Of a stretch of DNA of 64,000 nucleotides, positions 33,812 to 42,863 are shown piece after piece. The DNA comes from Flavobacterium gilvum (GTDB lineage: Bacteria > Bacteroidota > Bacteroidia > Flavobacteriales > Flavobacteriaceae). The position numbers were made by a program, and so were the translations under genes. The DNA is taken from positions 4,278,001 through 4,342,000 of the forward strand of contig NZ_CP017479.1 in assembly GCF_001761465.1 (NCBI RefSeq). Reading direction: 5' to 3'. The number at the start of each line of letters is the position of its first letter. The first letter of the stretch is position 1. The notes beneath the pieces were generated by a model that had not been told where the DNA came from, did not search any database, and saw only the letters and a program-made list of their open reading frames with translations.

Positions 33812-33892
33812 CATAATCTTGACGACCTAAAAAAACTTAACTCTCTTTTTTTATTTGCAATACGAATATGTACAAGACAAAAGCACTAATTT

Positions 33893-34033
33893 TCAAAATG
33901 ACCGCAAATTCGCAAATTTATTCCCCCTAAAACCTGAATTTTACTTTTTTCAGAAACTAATTATTATTAATTCCATTAAAAAAGTCTAATTCAGAAGTGA
34001 TTTTTTTATTAAAATTTGCGAATTTGTGGGTAA
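33893..34033. repeat. CCGCAAATTCGCAAATTT inverted repeat
   Basis: CCGCAAATTCGCAAATTT near 33903 is inverted as AAATTTGCGAATTTGTGG near 34013, separated by about 95 bp of AT-rich DNA. It fills the gap between guaB and the DUF5723 gene and belongs to the AATTTGTG class of repeats. Confidence 0.6.
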
Positions 34034-34057
34034 AACCCCTCATCATTTTTCTCTGCC

Positions 34058-35461
34058 CTATTTACTGCTTCCGCCTGCTATTATGTTAAATCCTATCTGA
34101 AATGTGAGCGCATTTGCCTTGGAAAGATCACTATAAGCCAAAAGATTATCAGCCATTGCATAAAAATTAAACATACCAATCTTTGTTGTCAGCCCCAAAC
34201 CAATATTTGAAAAAGAATAGGAATCGATAGTATAAGTAGCTTTCATTTGTAATCCTTTAAGAATTCTTCTTCTGTAATAAGCGGTCAATGCCAGCATGGG
34301 AGTTCTTGGTGTTGACATAGCAAAAAACTGTGCGCCCACTGCACTTCGATACCAGGATTCCTCATCGGTTGCACAATCACATTCGGTTTGTCTTTCTTCT
34401 TCAAATGAATATTGGAAAGAAGAATAAAATTTTAGAGGACGTTGTGTAGTATATTTATCATATGAAGCCTCCTTCGGAATGGCTTTTTTAAAATCCTGAT
34501 AAGCATCTTCTGCAGTTCCCTGGTCATTAAAATCGTTTACAACTCCCTTGTGATCATATTCTCCTTTGAAGGTATAATTCACAACGTCTTTTGAATGGCT
34601 TATAAACCCAAAATCTACTAAACTTGCTGTCAACTGAATATTTTTTTGAGGATAATAAGTAAGTCCCAAATCCATTCCCAATCCAAGATTTCCTCCAAAG
34701 AAAGCTTTTTTTGGAATATCTTTCCTGAAATCTGTTGCTAAATCACCATCATAGTTTTCGTCCAAATACTTTGCAGCTCCCGAAGTATTAAGCTGTATAT
34801 CGGATTTTATAACCTGGTCATAAATTAAATTACTCCCCTGAACAGTATAAAAATATCCCGAATTATGGGTAGAAGTTGCATTAAAAATACTGGAATAAAT
34901 TTTTCCGCGAATCCCAACTGTCAACTTCTCATTCAGTTGCTTATTGAATCCAACGTGAAATACCGAAAGCACCTCCGCTTTGGCACTCAAATCGCCCAAA
35001 TTAAACGACTTGCCTATATAATCTTTGTTCCCATACAAAGCCAAAATAGCCGGATCTTTTGGGATATAAATAAAGGAATCCAATTCCTGATACATTCCAA
35101 AAGAAAGGTACGAGGGATTTTCCTCTCCACCAATTCTTAAACCAGCGGTAAATATTTCCAACTGCTGGTTGGCAGTAACATAATCGTTCCTGCTGGTTGA
35201 ATCAACTACATTTTGTACTTTGATGGAAAAATCCACATTATTGTTTGCAAACAAACTATAAGCATCGAAACCTGTTGAACCTCCATTTACAGAAATTCCA
35301 GACAACAAAGGCACTCCAAAAAACCATTTGTATTTTACATCGGCTCCTGGATTAAGCAATAAACTTTGGGGTTGCGGGGTGAAATTATATAAAACTTCTT
35401 TATTTTGGGAAAAACAATAAAAGGAAATTGTTAGACATAAAAGGATTGTCATTTTTCTCAT
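34058..35461 (-). CDS. DUF5723 family outer membrane beta-barrel-like protein
   Basis: A 467-residue protein with signal peptide (ending YCFSQ) and a long series of amphipathic strands, resembling the DUF5723 family. Telling segments are LYNFTPQPQSLLLNPGADVK at the start, YLSFGMYQELDSFIYIPKD, LTVGIRGKIYSS and YAMADNLLAYSDLSKA near the end. A CDCATD cluster sits near residue 345. It overlaps the upstream lipoprotein gene by 4 bp, so the two are translationally coupled and probably work together in the outer membrane. Function is unknown. Confidence 0.8.
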   Translation of the reverse strand: MRKMTILLCLTISFYCFSQNKEVLYNFTPQPQSLLLNPGADVKYKWFFGVPLLSGISVNGGSTGFDAYSLFANNNVDFSIKVQNVVDSTSRNDYVTANQQLEIFTAGLRIGGEENPSYLSFGMYQELDSFIYIPKDPAILALYGNKDYIGKSFNLGDLSAKAEVLSVFHVGFNKQLNEKLTVGIRGKIYSSIFNATSTHNSGYFYTVQGSNLIYDQVIKSDIQLNTSGAAKYLDENYDGDLATDFRKDIPKKAFFGGNLGLGMDLGLTYYPQKNIQLTASLVDFGFISHSKDVVNYTFKGEYDHKGVVNDFNDQGTAEDAYQDFKKAIPKEASYDKYTTQRPLKFYSSFQYSFEEERQTECDCATDEESWYRSAVGAQFFAMSTPRTPMLALTAYYRRRILKGLQMKATYTIDSYSFSNIGLGLTTKIGMFNFYAMADNLLAYSDLSKANALTFQIGFNIIAGGSSK

Positions 35462-36021
35462 TTAACATCAAAATATGCGGTTATACTTGAGCTCAGCTCA
35501 ATTCTGCCCCGGCTGTTTTCCGTTAACGGTGTCCCCGGATCCATATTAACTTCAAAAGTCATTTGGGTTGTCCTCTTTAATAAATCGATTTGGGATTCAG
35601 GAAATACGAAAGGTGATGGATCCGAATATCCTAACTTTTCAGAACCATCAACAGAGGCTTCTACAGAAATTGGAATATTTTCCACAACTGTTCCATCGTT
35701 TTCTTTTAAGGTAATATAAATAGTAAAGGATCTGTTTATAGTATTTTTAACTCTAAAATTCAATTCGGCTTTTATCAAGTTTTGGTTTACGAAAGAATTA
35801 TCAAAAAAACCGACTGGGCCCGTATAGGGAGGAAGAGGCACTTCGTTTCCGTTTACAACAAAATCGGGTGCATCCGCGTGAAAATATGCCAGATTTGCAA
35901 CTACAACAGGCTTTGCATTAAATTTATTTACCTGATCGTAATTCAAATCACTGCTACACGAAAAAGAGCATAACATCAGTAGAGTAATTAAAACAATCCT
36001 ATTGTAAAATCTATATTTCAT
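35458..36021 (-). CDS. Lipoprotein of unknown function
   Basis: A 187-residue lipoprotein (lipobox SFSCSS, Cys22). The mature part contains Tyr/Phe-rich PPYTGPVGFFDNSFVNQNLI and several beta strands (KAELNFRVKNTINRSFTIYI; MTFEVNMDPGTPL). It is predicted to be a compact beta-sandwich. It is translationally coupled by a 4-bp overlap to the DUF5723 gene, so the pair may form one envelope complex. I do not recognise the family. Confidence 0.75.
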   Translation of the reverse strand: MKYRFYNRIVLITLLMLCSFSCSSDLNYDQVNKFNAKPVVVANLAYFHADAPDFVVNGNEVPLPPYTGPVGFFDNSFVNQNLIKAELNFRVKNTINRSFTIYITLKENDGTVVENIPISVEASVDGSEKLGYSDPSPFVFPESQIDLLKRTTQMTFEVNMDPGTPLTENSRGRIELSSSITAYFDVK

Positions 36022-36130
36022 CGCATTGCCACTATATGTAATTATTTTTTAAAGGTCTAAAAAACATTTTAAAAACAACAATTATTTTTTGGTTTAATTC
36101 CAATTAATTTACGGCTTTTAAGCCAAATAA

Positions 36131-36994
36131 TCAATGAAATTCCCAAAAGATTTTTGATGCTTCATTATAAGCACTTTCAAAACTCATTGGACTACAATTA
36201 GTTTTTTCTTTCTGAACCGTAAAATAAGACAATAATTTCTCTGTAGGCATATTTCCAGTTAACTTATCGGTTGCCATGGGACAACCTCCAAAACCCTGAA
36301 TAGCTCCATCAAAACGGCGACAGCCACCTTTGTAAGCCGCATCAATTTTTTCCAACCATTTATCTGGTGTTGTATGAAGATGAGCACCAAATTCAATATT
36401 AGGATATTGCGGAATCAGATTGGAAAATAAATAATCAATCACTTCGGGTGTAGAACTCCCGACGGTATCGGAAAGGGATAAAATTTTCACACCCATCGAA
36501 GCCAATTTTTCGGTCCATTGCGCTACAATATCAACATTCCAGGGATCTCCGTAAGGATTACCAAAACCCATGGAAAGATACGCTACGGTTTCTTTATTGG
36601 TTTTATCAGCAAGATTTAATATTTCTTCTAATGTCACCAAAGATTGCGCAATTGTCTTATGCGTGTTCCGCATTTGAAAATTCTCTGAAATCGAAAAAGG
36701 AAAACCTAGATATTGAATAGCCGAATGCTGGGATGCTAATTCGGCCCCTTGGTAATTGGCAATAATAGCCAATAATTTACTTTTTGTTTTAGATAAATCA
36801 AGCTGCGCCAAGACTTCGGCCGTATCCCGCATTTGAGGAATGGCTTTGGCCGAAACAAAACTTCCAAAGTCAATGGTATCAAACCCCACGCGCAACAAAG
36901 ATTGAATATAACTCACCTTTCTTTCGGTAGGAATGAAGGCTTTTATGCCTTGCATTGCATCTCGCGGACATTCGATAATTTTTATTGCCTTCAT
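36131..36994 (-). CDS. Hydroxymethylglutaryl-CoA lyase
   Basis: A 287-residue HMGL-like TIM-barrel enzyme that cleaves HMG-CoA to acetoacetate and acetyl-CoA in leucine degradation. IIECPRDAMQG at the N-terminus carries the metal-binding Asp in the RD pair. FGAHLHTTPDKW provides the metal-binding His pair, and FGGCPMATDKLTGN contains the catalytic Cys of the HMGL signature. The ATG at 36994 is preferred over 37003. It lies 57 bp downstream of pyrD on the same strand; the pairing is not metabolically obvious. Confidence 0.9.
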   Translation of the reverse strand: MKAIKIIECPRDAMQGIKAFIPTERKVSYIQSLLRVGFDTIDFGSFVSAKAIPQMRDTAEVLAQLDLSKTKSKLLAIIANYQGAELASQHSAIQYLGFPFSISENFQMRNTHKTIAQSLVTLEEILNLADKTNKETVAYLSMGFGNPYGDPWNVDIVAQWTEKLASMGVKILSLSDTVGSSTPEVIDYLFSNLIPQYPNIEFGAHLHTTPDKWLEKIDAAYKGGCRRFDGAIQGFGGCPMATDKLTGNMPTEKLLSYFTVQKEKTNCSPMSFESAYNEASKIFWEFH

Positions 36995-37051
36995 AACCTT
37001 CAAATATATAAAAAGGTTTTGGGTTACACAGATATAAAAATCGTTATCCTA

Positions 37052-38071
37052 CTATTTTTTTGACAAAATTGCTTTATTTATTTCTTTTATTAATGCCGGA
37101 CCTTCATAAATAAAGCCAGTGTATAACTGAATCAAACTTGCACCTGCTTCCAATTTTTCCAAAGCATCTTGTGCAGAATGTATTCCGCCAACCCCGATAA
37201 TAGGGAATGCTTTATTGCTTTTTTCAGACAAAAAACGAATCACTTCGGTAGAACGTGAAGTCAATGGTTTTCCAGATAACCCTCCTGTTTCCGTTTGATT
37301 TACAGAACGTAATCCGCTTCTTGAGATTGTTGTATTGGTTGCAATTACTCCTGCAATTTTGGTATCATTCACGATATCAATAATATCCAGCAATTGCTCA
37401 TCTGTAAGATCTGGAGCAATTTTAAGTAATATTGGCTTTTGCTTTGGCTTTGCCAAATTCTTATTCTGCAAAGTTTGAAGTAATTGGGTAAGCGGCTCTT
37501 TTTCCTGTAACTCTCTAAGATTTGGCGTATTGGGCGAACTAACATTTACCACAAAATAATCTACATAATCATATAAAGCATCAAAGCAAATCTCATAATC
37601 AGAAGTGGCATCTTCGTTTGGAGTCACTTTGTTTTTCCCTATATTTCCACCAATAAGTACGCCGTCATTTTTCTTTAATCGATCAACTGCCTCCAGAACT
37701 CCCCCGTTATTAAAACCCATTCTATTGATGATTCCGGAATCTTCTATAAGTCGAAACAAACGTTTTTTATCATTTCCCGGTTGCGCTTTTGGGGTAAGTG
37801 TCCCAATTTCTATAAAACCGAAACCCAAATTTGATAACTCTTTGTACAAAACGGCATCCTTATCCAATCCTGCTGCCAATCCCACTGGGTTTTTAAACTT
37901 TAAACCAAAAACTTCCGTTTCCAATCTTTTGTCATTTACCTGATACAACACTTTTAAAAGCGATGGAATTCCAGGTATTTTTGAGATTAATTTGATAAAT
38001 GAAAAAGTAAAGTGGTGTACTTTTTCGGGATCAAAACAAAAAAAAATGGGGCGTATAAAAGTCTTGTACAT
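37052..38071 (-). CDS. pyrD: Dihydroorotate dehydrogenase (quinone), class 2
   Basis: A 339-residue flavoenzyme of pyrimidine synthesis, passing electrons to the quinone pool at the inner membrane. The N-terminal helix region (residues 1-45, typical of class 2) is followed by [29 protein letters not shown] and [15 protein letters not shown] with the catalytic Ser of class 2 enzymes. ATNTTISR and the phosphate-binding [19 protein letters not shown] complete the site. It precedes the HMG-CoA lyase gene. Confidence 0.95.
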   Translation of the reverse strand: MYKTFIRPIFFCFDPEKVHHFTFSFIKLISKIPGIPSLLKVLYQVNDKRLETEVFGLKFKNPVGLAAGLDKDAVLYKELSNLGFGFIEIGTLTPKAQPGNDKKRLFRLIEDSGIINRMGFNNGGVLEAVDRLKKNDGVLIGGNIGKNKVTPNEDATSDYEICFDALYDYVDYFVVNVSSPNTPNLRELQEKEPLTQLLQTLQNKNLAKPKQKPILLKIAPDLTDEQLLDIIDIVNDTKIAGVIATNTTISRSGLRSVNQTETGGLSGKPLTSRSTEVIRFLSEKSNKAFPIIGVGGIHSAQDALEKLEAGASLIQLYTGFIYEGPALIKEINKAILSKK

Positions 38072-38091
38072 AGTTCAAATATTGATTGGCG

Positions 38092-38099
38092 CAAAAGTA
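38092..38099 (-). promoter_or_regulatory. Probable -7 element for pyrD
   Basis: TACTTTTG on the minus strand, an exact TANNTTTG match 21 bp before the pyrD ATG. Confidence 0.4.
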
Positions 38100-38271
38100 A
38101 AAAAATCTTTTCATTTTTAAATCATGAAAATACTTTTAAAGTAATTGATTTCTACAAATTAATCAGTAAAATCAATGCTAAAAACCACCTCAATTCCATA
38201 ATCAGAAAATTGAGTTTTTACCAAAACAATCACTTTTTTTCCTAAATTAGTTGGTTCAAACCAAAAAAATT

Positions 38272-39165
38272 ATGAAAAAACTAACCAAAGAAGATATCAG
38301 TCAGGAAATTTTTGACCTGTACGATGACTACGCCCACAACAAAATAGAGAGAAGACAATTTATCGAAAAACTGTCACTTTTCGCAATAGGAAGCCTTACG
38401 GTTCCTTCGCTCCTTAGTTTTATGACTCCCAATTATGTGGATTCCATCACTGTAAAACCCGATGATCCGAGACTGAAATCGGACTATATTACTTATTCAT
38501 CACCAAAAGGCGGAGGATCAATCAAAGGGCTTTTGTCGGAGCCGGCAGAAGCCAAGAAAAAATTACCCGGAATCATTGTCGTTCATGAAAACCGCGGCCT
38601 AAATCCTTATATCGAAGACGTGGGAAGACGAGCTGCACTGGAAGGTTTCATCACCCTGGCTCCAGATGCCTTAACACCACTGGGCGGTTACCCCGGAAAT
38701 GATGACGCAGGACGAGAACTTCAAAAAAAACGCACCCGAGAAGAAATGCTCGAAGACTTTATTGCTGCCTACGAATACCTGAAATCCCACAAAGACTGTA
38801 ACGGTTATATAGGAGTTGTCGGATTTTGTTTTGGAGGTTGGATTGCCAATATGATGGCGGTCAAAATCCCAACTTTGTCCGCGGCAGTTCCCTATTACGG
38901 AGGACAACCCACCGCCGAAGAGGCCGAAAAAATCAAAACCCCACTCCTATTGCAATATGCAGGACTGGACACGCGCGTCAACGAGGGTTGGCCTGCCTAC
39001 GAAACCGTACTCAAAAAGAACAAAGTCGAGTACACCGCTTACATTTACCCCGGAGTCAATCACGGTTTTCACAACAATACCACTCCCCGATACGACGAAG
39101 CCGCCGCCACGCTATCCTGGACGAGAACCATTGATTTTTTCAAAGAAAAACTGAAAAAGAAATAA
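38272..39165 (+). CDS. Dienelactone hydrolase family protein with Tat-like N-terminus
   Basis: A 297-residue alpha/beta hydrolase. The N-terminal helix IFDLYDDYAHNKIERRQFIEK runs into LSLFAIGSLTVPSLLSF, a twin-arginine-type (ERRQFI) export or anchor segment common in this subfamily. The catalytic triad is visible: nucleophile in VGFCFGGW (Cys), acid in YAGLDTRVN (Asp) and PGVNHGFHN (His). It should hydrolyse lactone or ester bonds in the envelope; the natural substrate is unknown. The ATG at 38272 is better than the TTG at 38251. It is followed directly by a 133-bp hairpin element. Confidence 0.88.
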   Translation: MKKLTKEDISQEIFDLYDDYAHNKIERRQFIEKLSLFAIGSLTVPSLLSFMTPNYVDSITVKPDDPRLKSDYITYSSPKGGGSIKGLLSEPAEAKKKLPGIIVVHENRGLNPYIEDVGRRAALEGFITLAPDALTPLGGYPGNDDAGRELQKKRTREEMLEDFIAAYEYLKSHKDCNGYIGVVGFCFGGWIANMMAVKIPTLSAAVPYYGGQPTAEEAEKIKTPLLLQYAGLDTRVNEGWPAYETVLKKNKVEYTAYIYPGVNHGFHNNTTPRYDEAAATLSWTRTIDFFKEKLKKK

Positions 39166-39169
39166 TCGC

Positions 39170-39302
39170 AAAATGCCGATTTTTGGGAGCAGAAACATTT
39201 CGCCTTTTAAGAAATATCCTCCCGCTATCCGTTACAATCTTGTGTGCCGAACCCCGGCACACAAGGATTTTCACTGCTATCGGGGCTAAAAATCGGCATT
39301 TT
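39170..39302 (-). ncRNA. Structured hairpin element, copy 3 (Flavo-1-like), with terminal inverted repeat
   Basis: A 14-bp perfect terminal inverted repeat (AAAATGCCGATTTT 39170-39183 / 39289-39302) encloses the element, which reads on the minus strand. The order is flank AGCCCCGATAGCAGTGAAAATCC, a 10-bp variable hairpin (CTTGTGTGCC 39239-39248 / GGCACACAAG 39256-39265), and flank GATTGTAACGGATAGCGGGA. Compared with copy 4, the C-G pair in CCCG/CGGG is replaced by T-A in CCTG/CAGG. It lies 4 bp after the hydrolase stop and 42 bp before the SRPBCC gene. Confidence 0.65.
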
Positions 39303-39344
39303 GCTTTTTTAAGATCATTCCCAAAAAAATTAAAAAATAAACTT

Positions 39345-39785
39345 ATGAACCTAACAGCCAAAGCAACAATACAAATTCAAAAACCAATCACAGCCGTTTT
39401 TGAAGGCATCGTAAATCCCGAAAAAATGACCAATTATTTCATCTCCGAAAGCACTGGTAGAATGGAAACAGGAAAAGAACTAATCTGGAAATTTCCCGAA
39501 TTCCCAATGGAAGTTCCCGTAAAAAACATCAAAACCGAAATCAATCATTCCGTTTCATTTGTTTGGGATCCAGAAACCGTCGTAACAATTATTCTAGAAG
39601 CACAACCCGACAAAAGCACCGTTGTAAAAGTAACCGAAGACGGAAAACCTTACAACGAAAAAAACCTAAAATGGGCTTTGGGAAACACCGAAGGCTGGGC
39701 CAATTTCCTCGCCTGCATGAAAGCCTATCTCGAATACGGAATACAACTCCGAAAAGGAGCCTTTGATTTTATGAGGCAAAATTAA
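39345..39785 (+). CDS. SRPBCC/AHSA1-like protein
   Basis: A 146-residue START-like (SRPBCC) domain protein. The helix-grip fold is suggested by IQIQKPITAVFEGIVNPEKM at the start, a central strand KELIWKFPEFPMEVPVKNI, VSFVWDPETVVTIILE, and a C-terminal helix GWANFLACMKAYLEYGIQLR. These domains bind hydrophobic ligands or act as Hsp90 co-chaperone-like proteins. The ATG at 39345 lies after the hairpin element; the frame is open further upstream (to 39183), but only through that element, so the shorter start is preferred. Confidence 0.85.
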   Translation: MNLTAKATIQIQKPITAVFEGIVNPEKMTNYFISESTGRMETGKELIWKFPEFPMEVPVKNIKTEINHSVSFVWDPETVVTIILEAQPDKSTVVKVTEDGKPYNEKNLKWALGNTEGWANFLACMKAYLEYGIQLRKGAFDFMRQN

Positions 39786-39789
39786 ACTG

Positions 39790-39905
39790 GATTTCGTCAC
39801 GACAAATCAGCCACAGATTTCACATATTCACACGGATTTCTTTAATAATAATCATTATACATATAATCTGTGTGAAAGCTGCGGATAAAAAATTCACGAC
39901 ATCAG
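39790..39905. repeat. Dispersed ATTTCACA/TGTGAAA repeat
   Basis: CAGCCACAGATTTCACATAT and ATCTGTGTGAAAGCTGCGG are inverted around an AT-rich centre. It belongs to the dispersed class with CCACAAATT and AATTTGTGG ends and holds no gene. Confidence 0.55.
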
Positions 39906-39985
39906 AATATTGCAGTTTTCATGAATCATTTTAAAGAAATTACTTATTTTTAATCTTTTTAAAATCCCATAAACAAACATACATT

Positions 39986-41335
39986 TTGAAAACAGTAATT
40001 TTATTTCTACTTTTTTTTCCTGCAATTTCAATCGCACAAAATAGTATTGGCACCGTAATTGGCAAAAAAAGCAACCTCCCCATTGAAGGAGTAAATATTA
40101 CCATTAAGCCTTTCAATTCAACTACTACAACTGATAAAGCTGGCAAATTCAAATTGGAAAAAATTACAGAACTTCAAAAAATTGACACTTTATATTTCTC
40201 TCATATTGGTTATACTACAAAAAAAATAAGCTTCAACGAATTTGAGAAAAATGAATTCACAATTTTTCTTGATGAACAAACAGAACTTTTAGATGAAGTG
40301 GCTCTTTCATTTTCCCAAAACAAACAATTAAAATCAAAAATTTCATATACAAAACTAGCTCCGCTAAAATATGCAATTTCTAATTTTGGTTCGGTTTTAA
40401 AGGATAATAAAATCTATGTAATTGGCGGTGATGCCTCTTTTAAAAGAGATGCTTGGAAAAAATTACAATATGAAAACCCTGATCCAACATTGACAGATTT
40501 CATCAATGAACTTAAATATCCAAATTCAGCTCAGATGTACAAAGGAAACATCATGGTTTATGACATAGAAAATGATCGTTGGGATGTCTCGAAAATAAAA
40601 TTTAGAAAAAGAGCTTATCATAATCTAAACGAATACAACAATAAAATTTATGTCATAGGAGGTAAAAGCATTTCTGCGAATGGTTTATTCGAATATCTGG
40701 ATAATAAAATCGAAGTATTTGACATAAATAGACAAACCATTACAATTGATAACACCAATCCTCATCAAGCAGCAGAATTTGCTTCTTTCACCTATAAAAA
40801 CAATTTAATTGTCATGGGAGGCTCTATAAAAATGAGTCAAAAAGGAATAAAGCAATACACAGACAAAGTTCATTCCTATGATTTTGATTCTGGTTATTGG
40901 TATGAATTAGAATCAATGCCAATTGCCAAAGAAACTACGGGGATTCTGATTAAAGACAAGATCTTCCTATTTGGTGGTTTTAACGGAAATCCATTGTCAA
41001 TAATAGAAAGTTTTGATTTAGTTACCGAAAAATGGCAAACAGAAGGAAATATGTTTTGTACATTAAGTAGCCCTGCAATTGGCTCAAACAACGATTTGAT
41101 TTACTTATTTGAAAACGAAAAAATCTATACTTACAATATTTATTCAAAAGAACTAAAAGAATACTTAATTAATTTACCCATGAAAGCCTCCAAACTATTC
41201 TTCTTAAACGAAAAACTGTATTTACTCGGGGGATATATTGAAAATTATTATTCTAAATTTCCTTCTCCAAATCTTTACAGTATTGATATAAATGAGTTTA
41301 AAAACACAAAACCAAACAGAATGATAATTTTATAA
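39986..41335 (+). CDS. Secreted kelch-repeat protein with CarboxypepD_reg-like domain
   Basis: A 449-residue exported protein (signal peptide ending ISIAQ). Residues about 20-95 are a CarboxypepD_reg-like (CNA-B-like) domain: GTVIGKKSNLPIEGVNITIK, DKAGKFKLEKI and FSHIGYTTKKISF. From about 125 on there are kelch blades, each with a paired GG: KIYVIGGDASFKRDAW, KIYVIGGKSISANGLFEYLD, LIVMGGSIKMSQKG, KIFLFGGFNGNPLSIIESFD and KLYLLGGYIENYYS. The start codon is TTG at 39986. The combination suggests a surface binding propeller; no catalytic residues are seen. Confidence 0.82.
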   Translation: MKTVILFLLFFPAISIAQNSIGTVIGKKSNLPIEGVNITIKPFNSTTTTDKAGKFKLEKITELQKIDTLYFSHIGYTTKKISFNEFEKNEFTIFLDEQTELLDEVALSFSQNKQLKSKISYTKLAPLKYAISNFGSVLKDNKIYVIGGDASFKRDAWKKLQYENPDPTLTDFINELKYPNSAQMYKGNIMVYDIENDRWDVSKIKFRKRAYHNLNEYNNKIYVIGGKSISANGLFEYLDNKIEVFDINRQTITIDNTNPHQAAEFASFTYKNNLIVMGGSIKMSQKGIKQYTDKVHSYDFDSGYWYELESMPIAKETTGILIKDKIFLFGGFNGNPLSIIESFDLVTEKWQTEGNMFCTLSSPAIGSNNDLIYLFENEKIYTYNIYSKELKEYLINLPMKASKLFFLNEKLYLLGGYIENYYSKFPSPNLYSIDINEFKNTKPNRMIIL

Positions 41336-41498
41336 CCAGAATTAGAAGAAAACCTAATAATGGCTTTTTTCTTTAAATTTAAGGCTTAAAAAACTTCAAA
41401 AAAACAAGAAAGAATTTAGCTCTATTTTAAACAGAGAATTGAATTAGGTATGTAAAAAAAAAAATTAGTTATTAAAAGCCCCCATTAAATCCAATTAA

Positions 41499-42548
41499 AT
41501 GAAAACAAACATAATATTCCTTTTTTTATTTTTTTCAAATCTATTCATCTATTCTCAAAAAAAACCAATTGAAGGAGATATTAATAACAATCTTTCCATA
41601 GATTTTAATGGTTGCGTAAAAAGTATAGAAATTAAAAGTTCTTCATTTAATGAAAAAAACAAAACTATTGATACAACTACAGCTGCTAATAAGGTATTCT
41701 TTGCTAAAAATGGAAACATAACAAAGCATGTATATTTTGACAAATCGCATAATAATGAATGGAAGACTATCGAATATGATGCATTAGAAAGAATAAAAAA
41801 CATAAAAATAAAAGAGGATGGAAAAACCAGAATAATTTCAGAACAATTTTTTAATAATTTCTCAGATTACCCAGATTCTACAAATATGTATTATTACAAC
41901 AATTTTAAAGAGCAATACATTAACCGCTTCGATAAAAAAAAATTAATAAAACAAGAATTTTATACCCAAGATACATTAAGACATTACAACACCTATATTT
42001 ATGATAAAAAAGGAAGGTTAATAAAAGATTTTTTCATTAACACAGAAAATGGTTTTGGTATCACTTTGGGAGCAAGTATTACGGGTGATAAGGATGAAAA
42101 AACACTAAACCCAAACGATTCTATAATTTTTGAATACAAAAAAATAAAAGACACTTTAATAACAATAAAATATCGAACGAAACTTTGGAAAGAAATTAAA
42201 AAAGAGATAAAACACAAAAACTTTTCATTAGAGATTTTAGAAACATATAATAGAAATTTTTTAGGAAATTCCAGACACATATATAAATCCAAAGACTCAA
42301 TTTCTGATTGTACATATTATTATGATGAAAAAAGACAAATTCGCAGTTTTTTCAAAACAATTACGACTCCAAAAAGCATAGTTTCAAATTGGAAATCAGA
42401 TAGTTTTTATAGCAATAAAGAAAAAACAGAAACAATTAATATTGAAACTGATTATGATACTTATAATAATTGGATAAAGAAAAAATATTCCAAAGATAAT
42501 ATCACTACATCATTAATTACAAGAAAAATAGAATATTACTGTCACTAA
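41499..42548 (+). CDS. Secreted protein of unknown function with YD-like segments
   Basis: A 349-residue protein with signal peptide (ending IYSQ), extremely rich in Lys, Asn and Ile. The codon use is even more AT-rich than that of its neighbours. Segments such as EYDALERIKNIKIKEDGKT, YIYDKKGRLIKDFFI and YYYDEKRQIRSFFKTI look like degenerate YD/RHS-type repeats. The gene stands alone after the kelch gene, and I could not assign a family. A recent or fast-evolving gene is possible. Confidence 0.6.
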   Translation: MKTNIIFLFLFFSNLFIYSQKKPIEGDINNNLSIDFNGCVKSIEIKSSSFNEKNKTIDTTTAANKVFFAKNGNITKHVYFDKSHNNEWKTIEYDALERIKNIKIKEDGKTRIISEQFFNNFSDYPDSTNMYYYNNFKEQYINRFDKKKLIKQEFYTQDTLRHYNTYIYDKKGRLIKDFFINTENGFGITLGASITGDKDEKTLNPNDSIIFEYKKIKDTLITIKYRTKLWKEIKKEIKHKNFSLEILETYNRNFLGNSRHIYKSKDSISDCTYYYDEKRQIRSFFKTITTPKSIVSNWKSDSFYSNKEKTETINIETDYDTYNNWIKKKYSKDNITTSLITRKIEYYCH

Positions 42549-42571
42549 TTACACGGATTTTCTTTTAACCC

Positions 42572-42805
42572 GATAGCGCGGATTTGCAATCCGTGCCCGT
42601 TCCTACTATCAGTCAACTTTATTTTTCTATCCTTTAACCCTCTTTATTTTATTATTTCCTATGGCTATATACTTTGTGGGCACGGATTGCAAATCCGCGC
42701 TATCTAAGATTCCTCGTTCCTCGGAATGACAATATAGTGTAAAAAATGAGTCGAATAATATATTGTTAATCTTCCGAACACTTGTGATTGCAAATCCGCG
42801 CTCCC
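42572..42805. repeat. Perfect 27-bp inverted repeat with third partial copy
   Basis: The 27-bp arm at 42572-42598 (beginning GATAGCGCGGATTTGC) is exactly inverted at 42678-42704 over a 79-bp spacer. The arm itself contains the near-palindrome CGGATTTGCAATCCG. Directly after the second arm comes the GATTCCTCGTTCCTCGGAATGAC unit (42708-42730). A third partial copy, GATTGCAAATCCGCGCT, lies near 42787. No gene is present in this 315-bp gap apart from the carB terminator. Confidence 0.9.
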
Positions 42806-42817
42806 TAACTTTAAACA

Positions 42818-42846
42818 AAAAAAAGCCCCTAAATTGGGGCTTTTTC
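42818..42846 (-). terminator. Terminator after carB
   Basis: On the minus strand AGCCCC...GGGGCT closes a short AT loop and is followed by eight T. Confidence 0.88.
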
Positions 42847-42863
42847 AATATATAAACTTGAGC

